Shown: positions 1 to 8,374 of the stretch, one piece after another
Layout: the number at the start of each line of letters is the position of its first letter
Position numbering within the stretch: the stretch's first letter is position 1
Assembly (NCBI GenBank): GCA_964494505.1
Contig: CAZBRO010000042.1
Coordinates: 1 to 32,637, forward strand
Source of the DNA: CAIYRG01 sp964494505
Lineage (GTDB): Bacteria > Pseudomonadota > Alphaproteobacteria > Micropepsales > Micropepsaceae
DNA: 32,637 nucleotides
Reading direction: 5' to 3'
Program-made: the position numbers and the translations under genes
The notes under the pieces: generated by a model
Seen by the model: the letters and a program-made list of their open reading frames with translations, nothing else
The model's database searches: none
Told to the model about the DNA's origin: nothing

Positions 1-173
1 CAGCCTTGAATCAATTCGGGTTTCACGCGTCAAGGAATTTGTCCACGCCGCCTAGAATTCATCGAGCGGTAAGGTCACGCGCATCCCCGCGCGACAATTC
101 CCGGTCAAGGTAACAGTGGGAGGAGCGTATCCGGGTCTTTCCAGACGGGGCCCGGACGGGGGAGGTGTGTGCC

Positions 174-554
174 ATGATCCTGTTTCGTATTTTGATTGTC
201 GCGACGTTGCTCGTGATCGTTGGGTATTTCATCCAGCTGACCGCGCAACGGGCGGAAGGCTATCTCAGGCCTTTTGGCAAATATCTTTCGTTGTGGGTGT
301 TCGTGCTTGCCGGGCTTACGGTCGTTAGTGCGGCAGTGGCGCCGGAATTGGGCTATCGCGGTTTCGGGCCGCGGGGCGCGGCCCCCGCTATCGCCCGCGG
401 AGCTGGTCCAGGATTTGCCGCAAGGCGCGGCTTCGGTCCCCGGTTCTTCGAGCGGCGAGCGGACCGGCGCCGGCGTTTCGAGCAACCGCCGCAAGAGTCC
501 ACCCCGGAAGCAGCACCAGGGGCACCTGCTCCGGCACCGACGCCTGCGCCTTGA
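174..554 (+). CDS. small membrane protein with Pro/Ala-rich tail, unknown function
   Basis: About 126 residues. The first 60 residues are hydrophobic in two blocks (starting MILFRILIVATLLVIVGYFI, then a second near LSLWVFVLAGLTVV), suggesting two membrane helices. The rest is rich in Gly, Arg, Ala and Pro, with an FGPR-type repeat and a Pro-Ala tail, probably disordered. I chose the ATG at 174 because GGAGG at 161-165 lies 8 bases upstream; the in-frame GTG at 165 overlaps that site. No family is recognised. The leader could also be a signal peptide followed by one helix. It stands alone, with no coupled neighbour in the window. Confidence 0.65.
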   Translation: MILFRILIVATLLVIVGYFIQLTAQRAEGYLRPFGKYLSLWVFVLAGLTVVSAAVAPELGYRGFGPRGAAPAIARGAGPGFAARRGFGPRFFERRADRRRRFEQPPQESTPEAAPGAPAPAPTPAP

Positions 555-706
555 CCGGAACGATGGCTCAATCGCGGGAACGGCGATTCGCCAAAAAAAT
601 GTTAGCGGCGGTGCAGTTCGGGCCTAAACCAAGCCGTGCCACATAGGCGTGAGGAACTTTGCAAGGCTCTGATGTGAAAGAGAAATCAACAAATCAGAGG
701 TTTTTG

Positions 707-778
707 ATGCAAGCCGTAGCTAAGCCATTAACCGTTTCTTTACTGGATGGGGTAAGTATAACCCTCGTCTTCCCTTGA
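707..778 (+). CDS. candidate 23-residue small ORF ahead of a terminator
   Basis: A 23-codon ORF starts at ATG 707 behind a purine-rich CAGAGG at 695-700 and stops at 776-778. A strong intrinsic terminator follows 30 bases later (808-838). Between them GGGTAA (751-756) and TTACCC (791-796) can pair. The peptide is mixed hydrophobic with no known motif. It could be a real small protein, a leader peptide of an attenuator, or chance coding inside a small RNA. The terminator shows something is transcribed here in the + direction; translation is a guess. Confidence 0.3.
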   Translation: MQAVAKPLTVSLLDGVSITLVFP

Positions 779-807
779 AGACACCCCACCATTACCCAAT
801 GCCTTGA

Positions 808-838
808 GGGCCGGACGCAAATCCGGCCCTTCTTTTTT
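808..838 (+). terminator. Rho-independent terminator
   Basis: A perfect 8-bp stem, GGGCCGGA (808-815) with TCCGGCCC (822-829), a 6-base loop, and a T-rich tail TTCTTTTTT (830-838). On the - strand the hairpin is not followed by T residues, so it terminates + strand transcription. The only upstream candidate in this orientation is the short ORF at 707 or a non-coding RNA. Confidence 0.85.
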
Positions 839-852
839 CCTGGGATCGCATT

Positions 853-1128
853 TTAACTTCCGTTCTTCTTCTGCCGTTTGCGGCGGCCCCATCGAACCTC
901 CATGCGGCGGCGGAAACGCCTGACGGGCGCAAGGTCGATGGAGAGCACGAGCAGCCCCAGCGGGATCATCCAGAACCCGAGGATCGGAAGAAAGCCGAGC
1001 ATTCCCCCGATTACGAGAAGAACGCCGAGTCCGATGCGCAAGGGCCGTGAGGCCGGAACCGGCACCGAAAAACGGCCGAAATTCAGCTTGGCTTTGCGGG
1101 CCGGTGATGGGCGGTCCGAAGGGTTCAT
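853..1128 (-). CDS. small membrane protein of the PGPGW-like type
   Basis: 91 residues from ATG at 1128; an in-frame TTG at 1149 would add seven residues but has no better ribosome-binding site. One long hydrophobic stretch (IGLGVLLVIGGMLGFLPILG, then FWMIPLGLLVLSID) probably forms a hairpin of two helices and is followed by a very basic tail (VRRFRRR.. to RRKRQKK). The layout resembles the short PGPGW-type transmembrane proteins of Proteobacteria, but the exact signature is absent and the function of such proteins is unknown. Topology with a cytoplasmic C-terminus is inferred from the positive charges. Confidence 0.65.
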   Translation of the reverse strand: MNPSDRPSPARKAKLNFGRFSVPVPASRPLRIGLGVLLVIGGMLGFLPILGFWMIPLGLLVLSIDLAPVRRFRRRMEVRWGRRKRQKKNGS

Positions 1129-1198
1129 TTGCGGGTCCGGGAATGCCAATTTGATATAGCCATCGCGCGCCGCGTGCGCTAGACGTGCGGGCAGGCAT

Positions 1199-1273
1199 TC
1201 CGCGGTAGCTCAGTGGTAGAGCAGCCGGCTGTTAACCGGCTGGTCGTAGGTTCGAATCCTACCCGCGGAGCCA
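1199..1273 (+). tRNA. tRNA-Asn (anticodon GTT)
   Basis: A complete cloverleaf. The acceptor TCCGCGG (1199-1205) pairs with CCGCGGA (1263-1269). The D stem is GCTC/GAGC. The anticodon stem GCCGG/CCGGC encloses loop CTGTTAA with GTT at 1231-1233. The T arm is GTAGG-TTCGAAT-CCTAC. CCA is encoded at 1271-1273. The 3' end faces the restriction-modification gene, a typical position for accessory islands, although no integrase or second copy of the tRNA end was found in the window. Confidence 0.97.
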
Positions 1274-1477
1274 ATCGTTTTTCGTAAGTATTTCAATGGA
1301 TTATAGATTTTAGACTGACGCCAACGATTGTTGGACGTTATGTTGGATGTATGAGTCTAAGCCCACGCCAGTTCCGCACCATCCCATCCCTCTGAATCGA
1401 CGCGGGGGTCGGCCAAACAGCCAGTGGGGATTGCTACGGCGCATGGGCACCCGGTCAGCACTGCCTGATCAGCGCAA

Positions 1478-4400
1478 TCACCTGACGATACCGAGTTCGT
1501 CCGCGGTGAACGCGTTCGCCGCAGCTTCCTGGTACAGCGCGTCCAAAGCCGGCCCGAGAGCGAGCAGCGCCGCGATGCGTTGAATGATCTGCCGGAACCA
1601 GCGGCGCCCTTCGTCCGTCAGTGGCTGCCCATCGCTACGATCCGCCTGACGATAACCGAGCCATTTTTTCAGAACAGGATAGCCGCCAAGCTGGTAGGTC
1701 CAGACCAACTCGGGGACGTTCGCGAAGCACGCATCGCCATTGATGTACAGGTCGCCGGTTCGTTCACCCCAGGCGTCGCTGTACTCCGTGGCTGGAAGCT
1801 CTTCCGCCGTGAATGGCCGCGGCTTCCAGCGGCCTTTGCCGCCGCCCCAATAAGTGACCGTGACCCTGAGGTCTTCCGGCCGGACCTGCCCTCCATCAGC
1901 GCGCTTCAACGGCCCGAGTGCGCGGGCCTGATCCGCCCCAACAATTGCCTGTACGACATCGGCGGCATCACGGTTCGCATCCAGGAGGCGCGCGACCTGT
2001 TCGCCGGCGGCAACCAAGCGGGTGAACACCCCCCCGTCCTTCGGTATTGGAAGGTGAGCCCAATCCGCCGACAGGGCGCTCTTGTGTTCCGCCTGATAGC
2101 TGGGTGCGTGGAGGATAGCGAAGGCAACCCGGAAAAGCCGGCCTACGAAAGCGCGCGCCGCGTCGTCGCGTCGTTCGCCCCTGAACCCGAAATGGTCGCG
2201 GACTACACGCCACGCCGCTTCGGGAATGTTGGCGTCGCGATCCGCCAGCAGGTCGTCGCCGCGGGTTTCGCGCGGAAACGCTACAGAGCCGCGCTCGTGA
2301 ACATGCAGGTTCACAAGGCCCGTCGAGAATATGGGTCGCGTCTCTGATTCTTTGCGCGGTTCTGGAACGGTGAGCAGAAATTCATTGCCGTCCAGATTGA
2401 CCGCGTACTCCGGACGCGCGCGATTAAGGAGTTTCGTCCCTGTTTCGTAGTAGATAAAGCGCTGGTCCAGCGGAAACGCGAGAAAACCAAGAACCTTCTT
2501 TTTATCGAAGCCGAATCTATGCAGATCATTCCAGACCGCTTGCGGATCGTATCCCGCAATCGCGGGCTTGCCGTTATCATCAGGCGGCGGCGCAAGCTCC
2601 GGAAAACGTGCGGCCGCGGCGACGAACGTCTTGGCACCAATATAGGCCATCATGCGTTCGGCGAGCGCACCTTGATCGGTGTCGATTACCGAGCTTTCGA
2701 TCCCCCGATTGTGATTCACGCCCTGCACAGCAACCGGAAATATCTCATCGAGCCCAGGCCATTCCTCAAATCCGCCTTCGATGGTTTTGGGCGCGAGCCG
2801 CCACCGGTTCTCCTGTGAAGGGTTCACCGGTTCGTAGACTGGGATCCCGCTTCCCTTCGGCGGCACGCCCGACGGCAAGCTGGCGATCAGGGACCGACGT
2901 TTGAGAGCCGCCGGACCCCAAAAGTCCCGATACAGAACTCGCGTCTCCGCCGGCTTCGTCCTCGCTCCGGTCCGCTTCACCCATGTCACGATTGCCGTCC
3001 CGGGCTGAATGCCGCGCGGATCCATCTCTGTCGTGAACGCGCTGTCGTCGCGTGTGCCAGCCCCCGGTAGGCCCCTCGGAATAGTCTTGCCGGTGCGGTA
3101 CTTGTCCCCGTTGAGGTTGTCGATCCAGATCGCATGGAAATTGGACAGCAGCGACCGCCGCATCAGCGGATGCGACCGGCCCGACAGGTACGACGAATTC
3201 GAGATATAGGAGATGACGCCATAGTCGGCCGCCTCGCCAATGCGCTCTTCGGCAAGCCGAATGAACCGGATGTAGAGATCGTCGAGAAGCTGCTTGCGAA
3301 CCCCGAACTCCTTGTACAGAAGGCTTTCGCCGCGCTGTTTCTTCTTCGGTTTCCCGAATTCATCCCTGCGCACCTGTTTGGTCTTCGAGTCGATGTCATC
3401 GACAAGTTCGATTCCCTTGTAATTTGCAACCAACTCCGCTTCCTCGGCCTGGGCCGCGCCGGTAAACCGGTCGTAGGGTGGATTACCAAGAACGACGATG
3501 ATCTTGGCTTCGCGCTTCACCTTTTGCGAAGCGTCAAATTCCTCCCGCATCTCGGGGAAGTTCAGCTTGATATCGCCCGTGTCATGCCAGCCCGACAGAG
3601 CGTTTGTCAGGAAGATCGCGAGACGGTGCGCGGGGTCAGGCCGGGACCCAAGTTGGTCTAACAGCAGGAAAAGCTGAAGTTGCGCGATCGCGAACGGAGC
3701 AGTCAGGATTTCAAAGCCCATCACGCGTTCATGGAAGGCCCGGGCTAGCTCCAACCCGATGCTGCTTTCGTCTCCCTCGCGTTTCAATTCCGCGGCGATA
3801 CAGCGCGCGACTTCGAGCAGATACGCGCCGGTGCCACAGCAGGGGTCGAGCACGACGACGTCAGGGTCCGCAAGGCCGCGCGGCCGCCGAAGCTCGCTCT
3901 TAAGGAGGTGATGAACGCGCTGAACTTGATAGCGTACAATCTCCGGCGGCGTGTACCAGACGCCCAGGTCCTCGCGAAGCTGGGGATCGAACGCCTCTAG
4001 GAATGGTTCATAGAAATAGGTGATGGCCGCAATTGTCGTTTCGCCATCAATCGTCGGAAAACTCATTCGCGAGCGGAACAGCGGGCGGTCGATCCGATTA
4101 AAGGTCTTGATTGCCCTCGCCAGATGCACTTCGAGTCCGAGGTGCTTCATCCGTGTCGGGTGGCGGATATCGTGAAGTAAGGCATCGAGGAAGGGTATCG
4201 GCAGGTACTGGTGTGCGTGCTCGACCTCAAACGCGACCTCAGCGCCAGCTTCCTTGTCCCAAAGAATCCACGCTGCAAACAGGGCGTAGAAGATCGACTG
4301 AACGAGCGATGACCGGAAGAACCGCGCGCCCTTTTCATCATCGATATCGAAGGCGAGGCCGAGAGCCTGACGATAATCGTCCAGCAACGGCTTGACCGGC

Positions 4401-5032
4401 TTGAGGTCGTCCGGAATCCCGGCCTTTGCGTCCCGGGCTTGGCGGGCGAGAATTTTCGCCAGATCGGCCGGCGACGCGATGCGCGCAAGATCAGTGACGG
4501 CGCGCGTGATGATCGAGAGCAGGCCTTCGAGGACTTCCGGATCGACGTTCGGCTTTGCAGGTGGCCCGCTGACAGCGGACCAGAGATCGACCGTTTTCTC
4601 CAACACGCGTTTTTTTGGCGGAACGGCCTTGCCCGGTTCGCGCTGATACGCCGGATCGCAGGTCAGAAGTCCGACGCCGCGAACGTTGCAGAGCAATACA
4701 ACGCCGGTTTGCGACAGGTAGCGCCCGATCTGATCGTTCTGTTCGGTGGAGACGGCCAGATCGGCAAGTGTGGTGTCCGCGCGCTTAACCTCGCCGTAGA
4801 CCCCCACGAAGAGTGACGAGTCGCCAAGTACAAAATCCGGCATGTCGCGACGGCGCGAGCCGCCCTCGGATGTGCCCGTGATGACGTCAAAGGGCAGCCG
4901 TTCGCTCTTGAGCACCGCATTCAGAAGCGTCTTCAGATCGGGATAAAACGTCGTCTCGGTCGACGACGGCAGTTTTTCGAGTCTGCGCGTTTCCCGAACA
5001 TATGTGGAGATTACGTCGGCGAGGTTCTGCAT
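1478..5032 (-). CDS. fused restriction-modification enzyme (Type IIG/ISP-like, N6-adenine methyltransferase)
   Basis: 1184 residues. The N-terminus carries a PD-(D/E)XK-like nuclease signature: PDF at 65-67 and GEVK at 80-83. A methyltransferase domain follows, with GVWYTPPEIVRYQV (357-370, the motif-X region), DPCCGTG (396-402, SAM-binding motif I) and NPPY (517-520, catalytic motif IV of gamma-class adenine methylases). The long C-terminal half, ending with a VWTYQLGGYPVLKKWL-like block, resembles the target-recognition region of Type ISP enzymes. No SF2 helicase block was seen, and the protein is shorter than the roughly 1600-residue helicase-bearing ISP enzymes. It is therefore best described as a Type IIG-like single-chain system that cuts and methylates DNA. 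The ATG at 5032 lacks a strong Shine-Dalgarno. No separate subunits flank it. Expected role is defence against foreign DNA; the recognition site cannot be read from sequence. Confidence 0.88.
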   Translation of the reverse strand: MQNLADVISTYVRETRRLEKLPSSTETTFYPDLKTLLNAVLKSERLPFDVITGTSEGGSRRRDMPDFVLGDSSLFVGVYGEVKRADTTLADLAVSTEQNDQIGRYLSQTGVVLLCNVRGVGLLTCDPAYQREPGKAVPPKKRVLEKTVDLWSAVSGPPAKPNVDPEVLEGLLSIITRAVTDLARIASPADLAKILARQARDAKAGIPDDLKPVKPLLDDYRQALGLAFDIDDEKGARFFRSSLVQSIFYALFAAWILWDKEAGAEVAFEVEHAHQYLPIPFLDALLHDIRHPTRMKHLGLEVHLARAIKTFNRIDRPLFRSRMSFPTIDGETTIAAITYFYEPFLEAFDPQLREDLGVWYTPPEIVRYQVQRVHHLLKSELRRPRGLADPDVVVLDPCCGTGAYLLEVARCIAAELKREGDESSIGLELARAFHERVMGFEILTAPFAIAQLQLFLLLDQLGSRPDPAHRLAIFLTNALSGWHDTGDIKLNFPEMREEFDASQKVKREAKIIVVLGNPPYDRFTGAAQAEEAELVANYKGIELVDDIDSKTKQVRRDEFGKPKKKQRGESLLYKEFGVRKQLLDDLYIRFIRLAEERIGEAADYGVISYISNSSYLSGRSHPLMRRSLLSNFHAIWIDNLNGDKYRTGKTIPRGLPGAGTRDDSAFTTEMDPRGIQPGTAIVTWVKRTGARTKPAETRVLYRDFWGPAALKRRSLIASLPSGVPPKGSGIPVYEPVNPSQENRWRLAPKTIEGGFEEWPGLDEIFPVAVQGVNHNRGIESSVIDTDQGALAERMMAYIGAKTFVAAAARFPELAPPPDDNGKPAIAGYDPQAVWNDLHRFGFDKKKVLGFLAFPLDQRFIYYETGTKLLNRARPEYAVNLDGNEFLLTVPEPRKESETRPIFSTGLVNLHVHERGSVAFPRETRGDDLLADRDANIPEAAWRVVRDHFGFRGERRDDAARAFVGRLFRVAFAILHAPSYQAEHKSALSADWAHLPIPKDGGVFTRLVAAGEQVARLLDANRDAADVVQAIVGADQARALGPLKRADGGQVRPEDLRVTVTYWGGGKGRWKPRPFTAEELPATEYSDAWGERTGDLYINGDACFANVPELVWTYQLGGYPVLKKWLGYRQADRSDGQPLTDEGRRWFRQIIQRIAALLALGPALDALYQEAAANAFTADELGIVR

Positions 5033-5255
5033 GAGCAGGTGGTCACAAGGTCAGACGGCGGGCTGTCGAAATCCGCGTGAGCGATTCGCCGCATCTGGAA
5101 CCATAGCGCATCCGGCTCTAACCGGGTCCAGGGCGCGACCCCATCCCATTTATCGGCCACGTCATCGGCTTACAGAATTTCAGCGGTCCCATTTTCTGTA
5201 GAGAACCCATAAGGGTAGGTTGCCGCGCCCTCTCTGACCGCGTTTCCATACCGCC

Positions 5256-5545
5256 GTGCCCCGCCGCCCGCCACCGCCCGTGCCCACCATTGGCCAACTC
5301 CACGCGTCAGAGCCGCGCTGGTTCTGGGTCCATTGCGATGCCTGCCTGCACCGACGGGCTCTGCCGTTGGCACCGTTCGTGATCAGGTGGGGCCCGCACG
5401 CGCCGAGCGACGCCCTTCCCCGGCGGCTTCGCTGCAGCGGCTGCGGCCGTCGCCGCGGCGACCCCTCAAGCATCCGTCATGGGTCGAAATACTGGACCGC
5501 TGGCAACCGTTTCCGGGTTCGGCACACTTTGATGCACCTGCGTGA
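5256..5545 (+). pseudogene. frameshifted small CxxC protein, copy 1
   Basis: Read from GTG 5256, the product contains TIGQLHASEPRWFWVHCDAC, then LAPFVIRWG and RCSGCG, a pattern of paired CxxC motifs typical of a small zinc-binding protein. After RCSGCG the reading frame is lost. The matching continuation (LKHPSWVEILDRWQPFPG) lies in another frame and stops at 5545. Compared with the second copy (5875-6179), the segment between the second CxxC and the HPSW block is 29 bases instead of 27, consistent with a 2-base expansion in the CGCCGCGGCG run near 5450-5460. No function is known; the shape recalls unnamed proteins common in Rhizobiales. Confidence 0.55.
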
Positions 5546-5751
5546 CACTTCTGGTGCATGGTGGCGATAGCTTGCGGCGGTGCTCGGTATTGATCCACCT
5601 AGCATCCAGTTGCCCGCCGCATGGGCAGGGGTCAGGCGGCGGGCAATTTCTTCGAGGCCGATCTCACCGAGGCAGCGCCAAAAAATCTCGGAACTCGGCG
5701 GCGATCAGCCCGTTAAGTCGGTAGCTTCGCCGCGCAAAGCGACGGGCGATC

Positions 5752-5794
5752 AGAGAAGTCCCCTTATGACGCCCCCCTGGGGGCTTCTCTTTTT
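5752..5794 (+). terminator. intrinsic terminator with 12-bp stem
   Basis: AGAGAAGTCCCC (5752-5763) pairs with GGGGCTTCTCT-type sequence (5779-5790) over 12 positions with one G-T pair, followed by TTTT (5791-5794). The loop is 15 bases. It would end + strand transcription from the copy-1 pseudogene area or from a structured RNA directly upstream. Its loop contains an ATG (5766) that is in frame with the copy-2 protein, which makes that ATG an unlikely start. Confidence 0.65.
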
Positions 5795-5874
5795 GGGGCC
5801 GTGGGGTTCGCCCTCTGCTGAGAGCCACACAGGAGCCATTGCGAGCCGGCATCAAGGACGTCTTCCTTCGGGGC

Positions 5875-6179
5875 ATGCCCAGCAATCGCCCACCACCGCT
5901 ATCGCCACGCTCGGCCAACTCCACAATGCTGAACCGCGCCGGTATCGGACTCGCTGCGACGCCTGCCGGCATATGCGAGCGCTCCCGTGGGCGCCGTTCG
6001 TGATCCGCTGGGGCCCAGCCGCGTCGAGTGATACCCTCCGCCAGCGCTTAGGCTGCAGGCCCTGCGGTCACCGGGGCGCCAGCCTTCAGCATCCGTCGTG
6101 GGTGGACATGCAAAACCGCTGGCAACCGTTTCCGGGCGAGGCACCGCGCGCCCTCATGACGGCGTCGTCACTTTGGTAA
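5875..6179 (+). pseudogene. damaged small CxxC protein, copy 2
   Basis: The coding body reads TLGQLHNAEPRRYRTRCDAC, then PWAPFVIRWGP, LGCRPCGHRGASLQHPSW and RWQPFPGEAP, and stops at 6179. It is clearly a paralogue of the 5256-5545 copy. The ATG at 5875 aligns with the GTG start of copy 1 (both followed by a Pro-rich stretch), but it is one base out of frame with the body, pointing to a 1-base deletion near 5900-5910. No good in-frame start with a ribosome-binding site is visible, the next upstream one lying in a terminator loop. The four Cys needed for metal binding are intact, so an alternative start cannot be excluded. Confidence 0.5.
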
Positions 6180-6212
6180 GTGCCTTCTGGCCTTAGGGCC
6201 GATTGAGTACCC

Positions 6213-6359
6213 TTAGGCCGCGGCCGTTAGGTCCCTCAAACCGGCTACCAGTCGTTCGCCGGTCCATAAATCAATGCTGCAAAAGCGCGCGAGGTCCCTT
6301 GCCGCCTCTAACGCTTCAAGATCACGGCGGGCAGTTATGGCCCTCTCGCCTTTGGGCAT
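6213..6359 (-). CDS. possible 48-residue helical protein
   Basis: A short ORF from ATG 6359 to TAA 6213. The product is charged and helix-prone, with ITARRDLEALEAARDLARF and a following DLWTGERLVAGL block. A stop lies in frame shortly upstream, so the start is fixed, but no Shine-Dalgarno is seen. Codon use looks natural for a GC-rich genome. It lies opposite to and upstream of the small helical protein at 6454. No family recognised; it could be chance coding. Confidence 0.35.
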   Translation of the reverse strand: MPKGERAITARRDLEALEAARDLARFCSIDLWTGERLVAGLRDLTAAA

Positions 6360-6453
6360 GCGTTTGGCGATTAACTACAGATTGTTTAGGTGAAACCGAT
6401 TGAAAAGTTCCATTGCCCAGAGTTAACTGAGAAATGGGAACTGGGGCTGGCCG

Positions 6454-6639
6454 ATGGGCTACGAACTCGATGCCGCTAAGCGATACCGTGAACACGCCGA
6501 GCAACTGCGGGTTATCGCTGACAGTGATGGGCACGAGAGGACCCGACAAACCCTTCTGAAAATAGCCAGCGAGTATGAACAGATGGCGGAGACGTTCATC
6601 GCCATTGAACGGACCAATCAGGCGCTCGGTAAGGTCTAG
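6454..6639 (+). CDS. small helical protein, Rhizobiales-type family 1
   Basis: 61 residues, entirely helix-prone: YREHAEQLRVIADSDGHERT is followed by a second helix around LLKIASEYEQMAETFIAIER. The pattern of a Y-REHAE-LR helix, a short polar turn and an L-K-IA--Y--MA helix matches tiny uncharacterised two-helix proteins that are abundant in Rhizobiales. A related protein lies at 8375-8593 (shared core of ETADDYENMA type). Function unknown; cytoplasmic by composition. The start codon is preceded by a GGGG-rich stretch rather than a canonical site. Confidence 0.7.
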   Translation: MGYELDAAKRYREHAEQLRVIADSDGHERTRQTLLKIASEYEQMAETFIAIERTNQALGKV

Positions 6640-6729
6640 ACGATGGATCGCTGAGCGCGATCGCTGGATGCGATCTGCGCATCGGACCTAAGCCGAAGTG
6701 TCTTGAGGGCGCACTGTTGGGAGGGGCAA

Positions 6730-6939
6730 ATGGAGCGTCGGTTCGCTGCGGACGAATGGGAGAGCATGACCGATTTAGAGCGCGTGAATCGTTGCGCGCT
6801 CCTAGCACAAGAAGCGAAGGAATTGGCTGACACCACTCCTTCACCGACGATGCGCAGGCACTTTCTGAATCTTGCCGCGCAATGGCTCAGGCTTGCGGGT
6901 GGCATCATGAAAGAGGGCGAGGACTGGGTTTTACACTGA
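6730..6939 (+). CDS. small helical protein, family 1 relative
   Basis: 69 residues from ATG 6730, with GGGAGGGG just upstream at 6719-6726. The product is two predicted amphipathic helices (LERVNRCALLAQEAKELADT and MRRHFLNLAAQWLRLAGGI) separated by a TTPSPT turn. This is the same architecture as the 6454, 8375 and 19388 proteins, though sequence identity is low. An upstream in-frame start at 6703 would add nine residues without a better binding site. Function unknown. Confidence 0.65.
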   Translation: MERRFAADEWESMTDLERVNRCALLAQEAKELADTTPSPTMRRHFLNLAAQWLRLAGGIMKEGEDWVLH

Positions 6940-7279
6940 GTGCGGGCGACGAATAGAATCCAGCCGACGATCAACGAGAGGCTCTGGCGACAGGCCCTGC
7001 GCTACGCCACACCTCGCCAGTGCGAGCGGTGCAGGTTATGATCGCCGTTCGGGACGCGGCGGTCGGCTTCACGTGATGCCCTCTTCCAAGGGGATTAAGT
7101 CGCGGGCATACCCCGCAGGTGCGGCCGTAGCGCAACCGCATCGTCGGCGAGTAACCACGTCGCGATCCGCGGGGCGTCTCTGGCCTCGGGCTCCTTTGGG
7201 CATGGGAGTAATATGGCACCGCACGCGGGGGATCCGATAGGGCTGAGGAATCGCTGCCCGGAAGTATCTGGAGGCTGAA
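6940..7279. other. intergenic stretch without a recognised gene
   Basis: About 340 bases. Open frames on both strands are short, lack ribosome-binding sites and have no recognisable motifs. The last 20 bases carry the CTGGAGG that serves the gene starting at 7280. Confidence 0.5.
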
Positions 7280-7447
7280 ATGGGAAGACAAGTACCTGTC
7301 GCGCTTTTCGTGGTGGCAATGGCAGCCGTTATAGTCGGCGTAGATTTTGCGTTCTTCAGAAACCGCTTCTGGGAACGGCTGATAGTAAATGTTGGCATTG
7401 TCTTAGTGTTCGCGGCGTTCTACTTGAGATTCTTCAGGCGTCCATGA
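7280..7447 (+). CDS. 55-residue two-helix membrane protein
   Basis: ATG at 7280 follows CTGGAGGCTGAA, a good ribosome-binding site at 7269-7274. The product has two hydrophobic segments (VPVALFVVAMAAVIVGVDFA and ERLIVNVGIVLVFAAFYLRF) linked by FFRNRFW, and ends in RFFRRP. Similar tiny membrane proteins with an FF-NRFWERL--NVGIVLVF--FY core occur in Bradyrhizobium-like genomes (recollection, not searched). Role unknown. It is likely an inner-membrane hairpin with the basic end in the cytoplasm. Confidence 0.7.
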   Translation: MGRQVPVALFVVAMAAVIVGVDFAFFRNRFWERLIVNVGIVLVFAAFYLRFFRRP

Positions 7448-7688
7448 TCGTTATGGAAGTGGATGGTGACGGATTGTACTAATTTCCGAACCAACCGACT
7501 GACGGTGTGTCGGCGAAAGACACAGGCGGCGGCCTGAACGCGGCAGCATCGCAGATGAACCGAAGTTCCCGCGAATCGTGTTTCATCACAGCCGCGACCA
7601 AGCCGACCCGCACTCTGGGGGAACCCCGCTTCCCACAGCGGCGTTTCCCACATGAGGTGCCGTAGTGCGGCCGAATGGTCAGAGGTGA

Positions 7689-8030
7689 ATGATGAAATAC
7701 AGGCTCGCGAAAATCTTGACCCTTGGTGCCCTTGCGCTCAGCGTTACCACCGCGGCAGCGGAAGCGGCGAATTGCCAGGGACGTAGGGATACCGGAACGG
7801 CTGTCGGAGCTATCGGCGGCGGTTTGGTCGGAAATGCTGCGTCGAACGGCAATGCAGGTGGAACCATCGCCGGCGCGGTCATCGGTGGGGTGGCAGGAAA
7901 TATCATCGGCGGCAACAATTGCGCGCAGGGTTCTGCGAGCCGGGAAAACCATCGCCGGCATTACGACAAGCACGGTGCGGCGTTTTATTACGACCGCGAC
8001 GGCCACCGGCATTACTACGGCCATGGCTAA
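7689..8030 (+). CDS. glycine-zipper secreted or outer-membrane protein
   Basis: 113 residues. An N-terminal signal peptide (MMKYRLAKILTLGALALSVT, cleavage probably after AAEAA) is followed by a glycine-zipper domain with GxxxG spacing (GTAVGAIGGGLVGNAASNG, then GGTIAGAVIGGVAGNIIGG). The His/Tyr-rich tail (HRRHYDKHG to HRHYYGHG) could bind metal. The family (Gly-zipper 2TM or YMGG-like) inserts into or associates with the outer membrane. No lipobox Cys is placed correctly, so it is not an obvious lipoprotein. Start at ATG 7689 or 7692 behind AGAGGTG. It is transcribed alone. Confidence 0.75.
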   Translation: MMKYRLAKILTLGALALSVTTAAAEAANCQGRRDTGTAVGAIGGGLVGNAASNGNAGGTIAGAVIGGVAGNIIGGNNCAQGSASRENHRRHYDKHGAAFYYDRDGHRHYYGHG

Positions 8031-8374
8031 AACCTGTTGGGCATAGCGGCGTGAGCCATGATTGACGCTCGAGCAGTTTGGCGCCACGCTGCGCCGGATA
8101 TTTGCAGCGCGTCCCGGATTGCCCTAACACGCCGATACATGCCCACTCTTCCGGCTCTCGCACAGGCGACGATATCTGCCGCTAGCGGATGTTCCGGCAT
8201 CTACCGCAGAGGCTGTCCGCTGACGGGCGCGCCAGCCGTCCCTGGCGAGCGTAGCCAGAGCGGCAAGATCGCCGCCACCGCCTTTCCTGGCGCGCGAGAG
8301 TCGGCACGGAAAGGCCGAGCAATCAATTGATCGGTCATGGCCTTGAGGTCCCCTTGGCATGAATTCAGTATGCC
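8031..8374. other. intergenic stretch without a recognised gene
   Basis: About 344 bases. Frames here are open by virtue of base composition but give Arg/Pro/Ala-rich products without motifs or ribosome-binding sites. No repeat or terminator with a T-tract was seen. Confidence 0.45.

Noticed and set aside
1580..2347. A 255-codon open frame on the + strand
   Set aside because: Antisense to the restriction-modification gene, whose frame has recognisable C-terminal blocks there.
1478..5032. Full Type ISP restriction enzyme
   Set aside because: No SF2 helicase motifs were seen between the nuclease and methyltransferase; called Type IIG-like instead.
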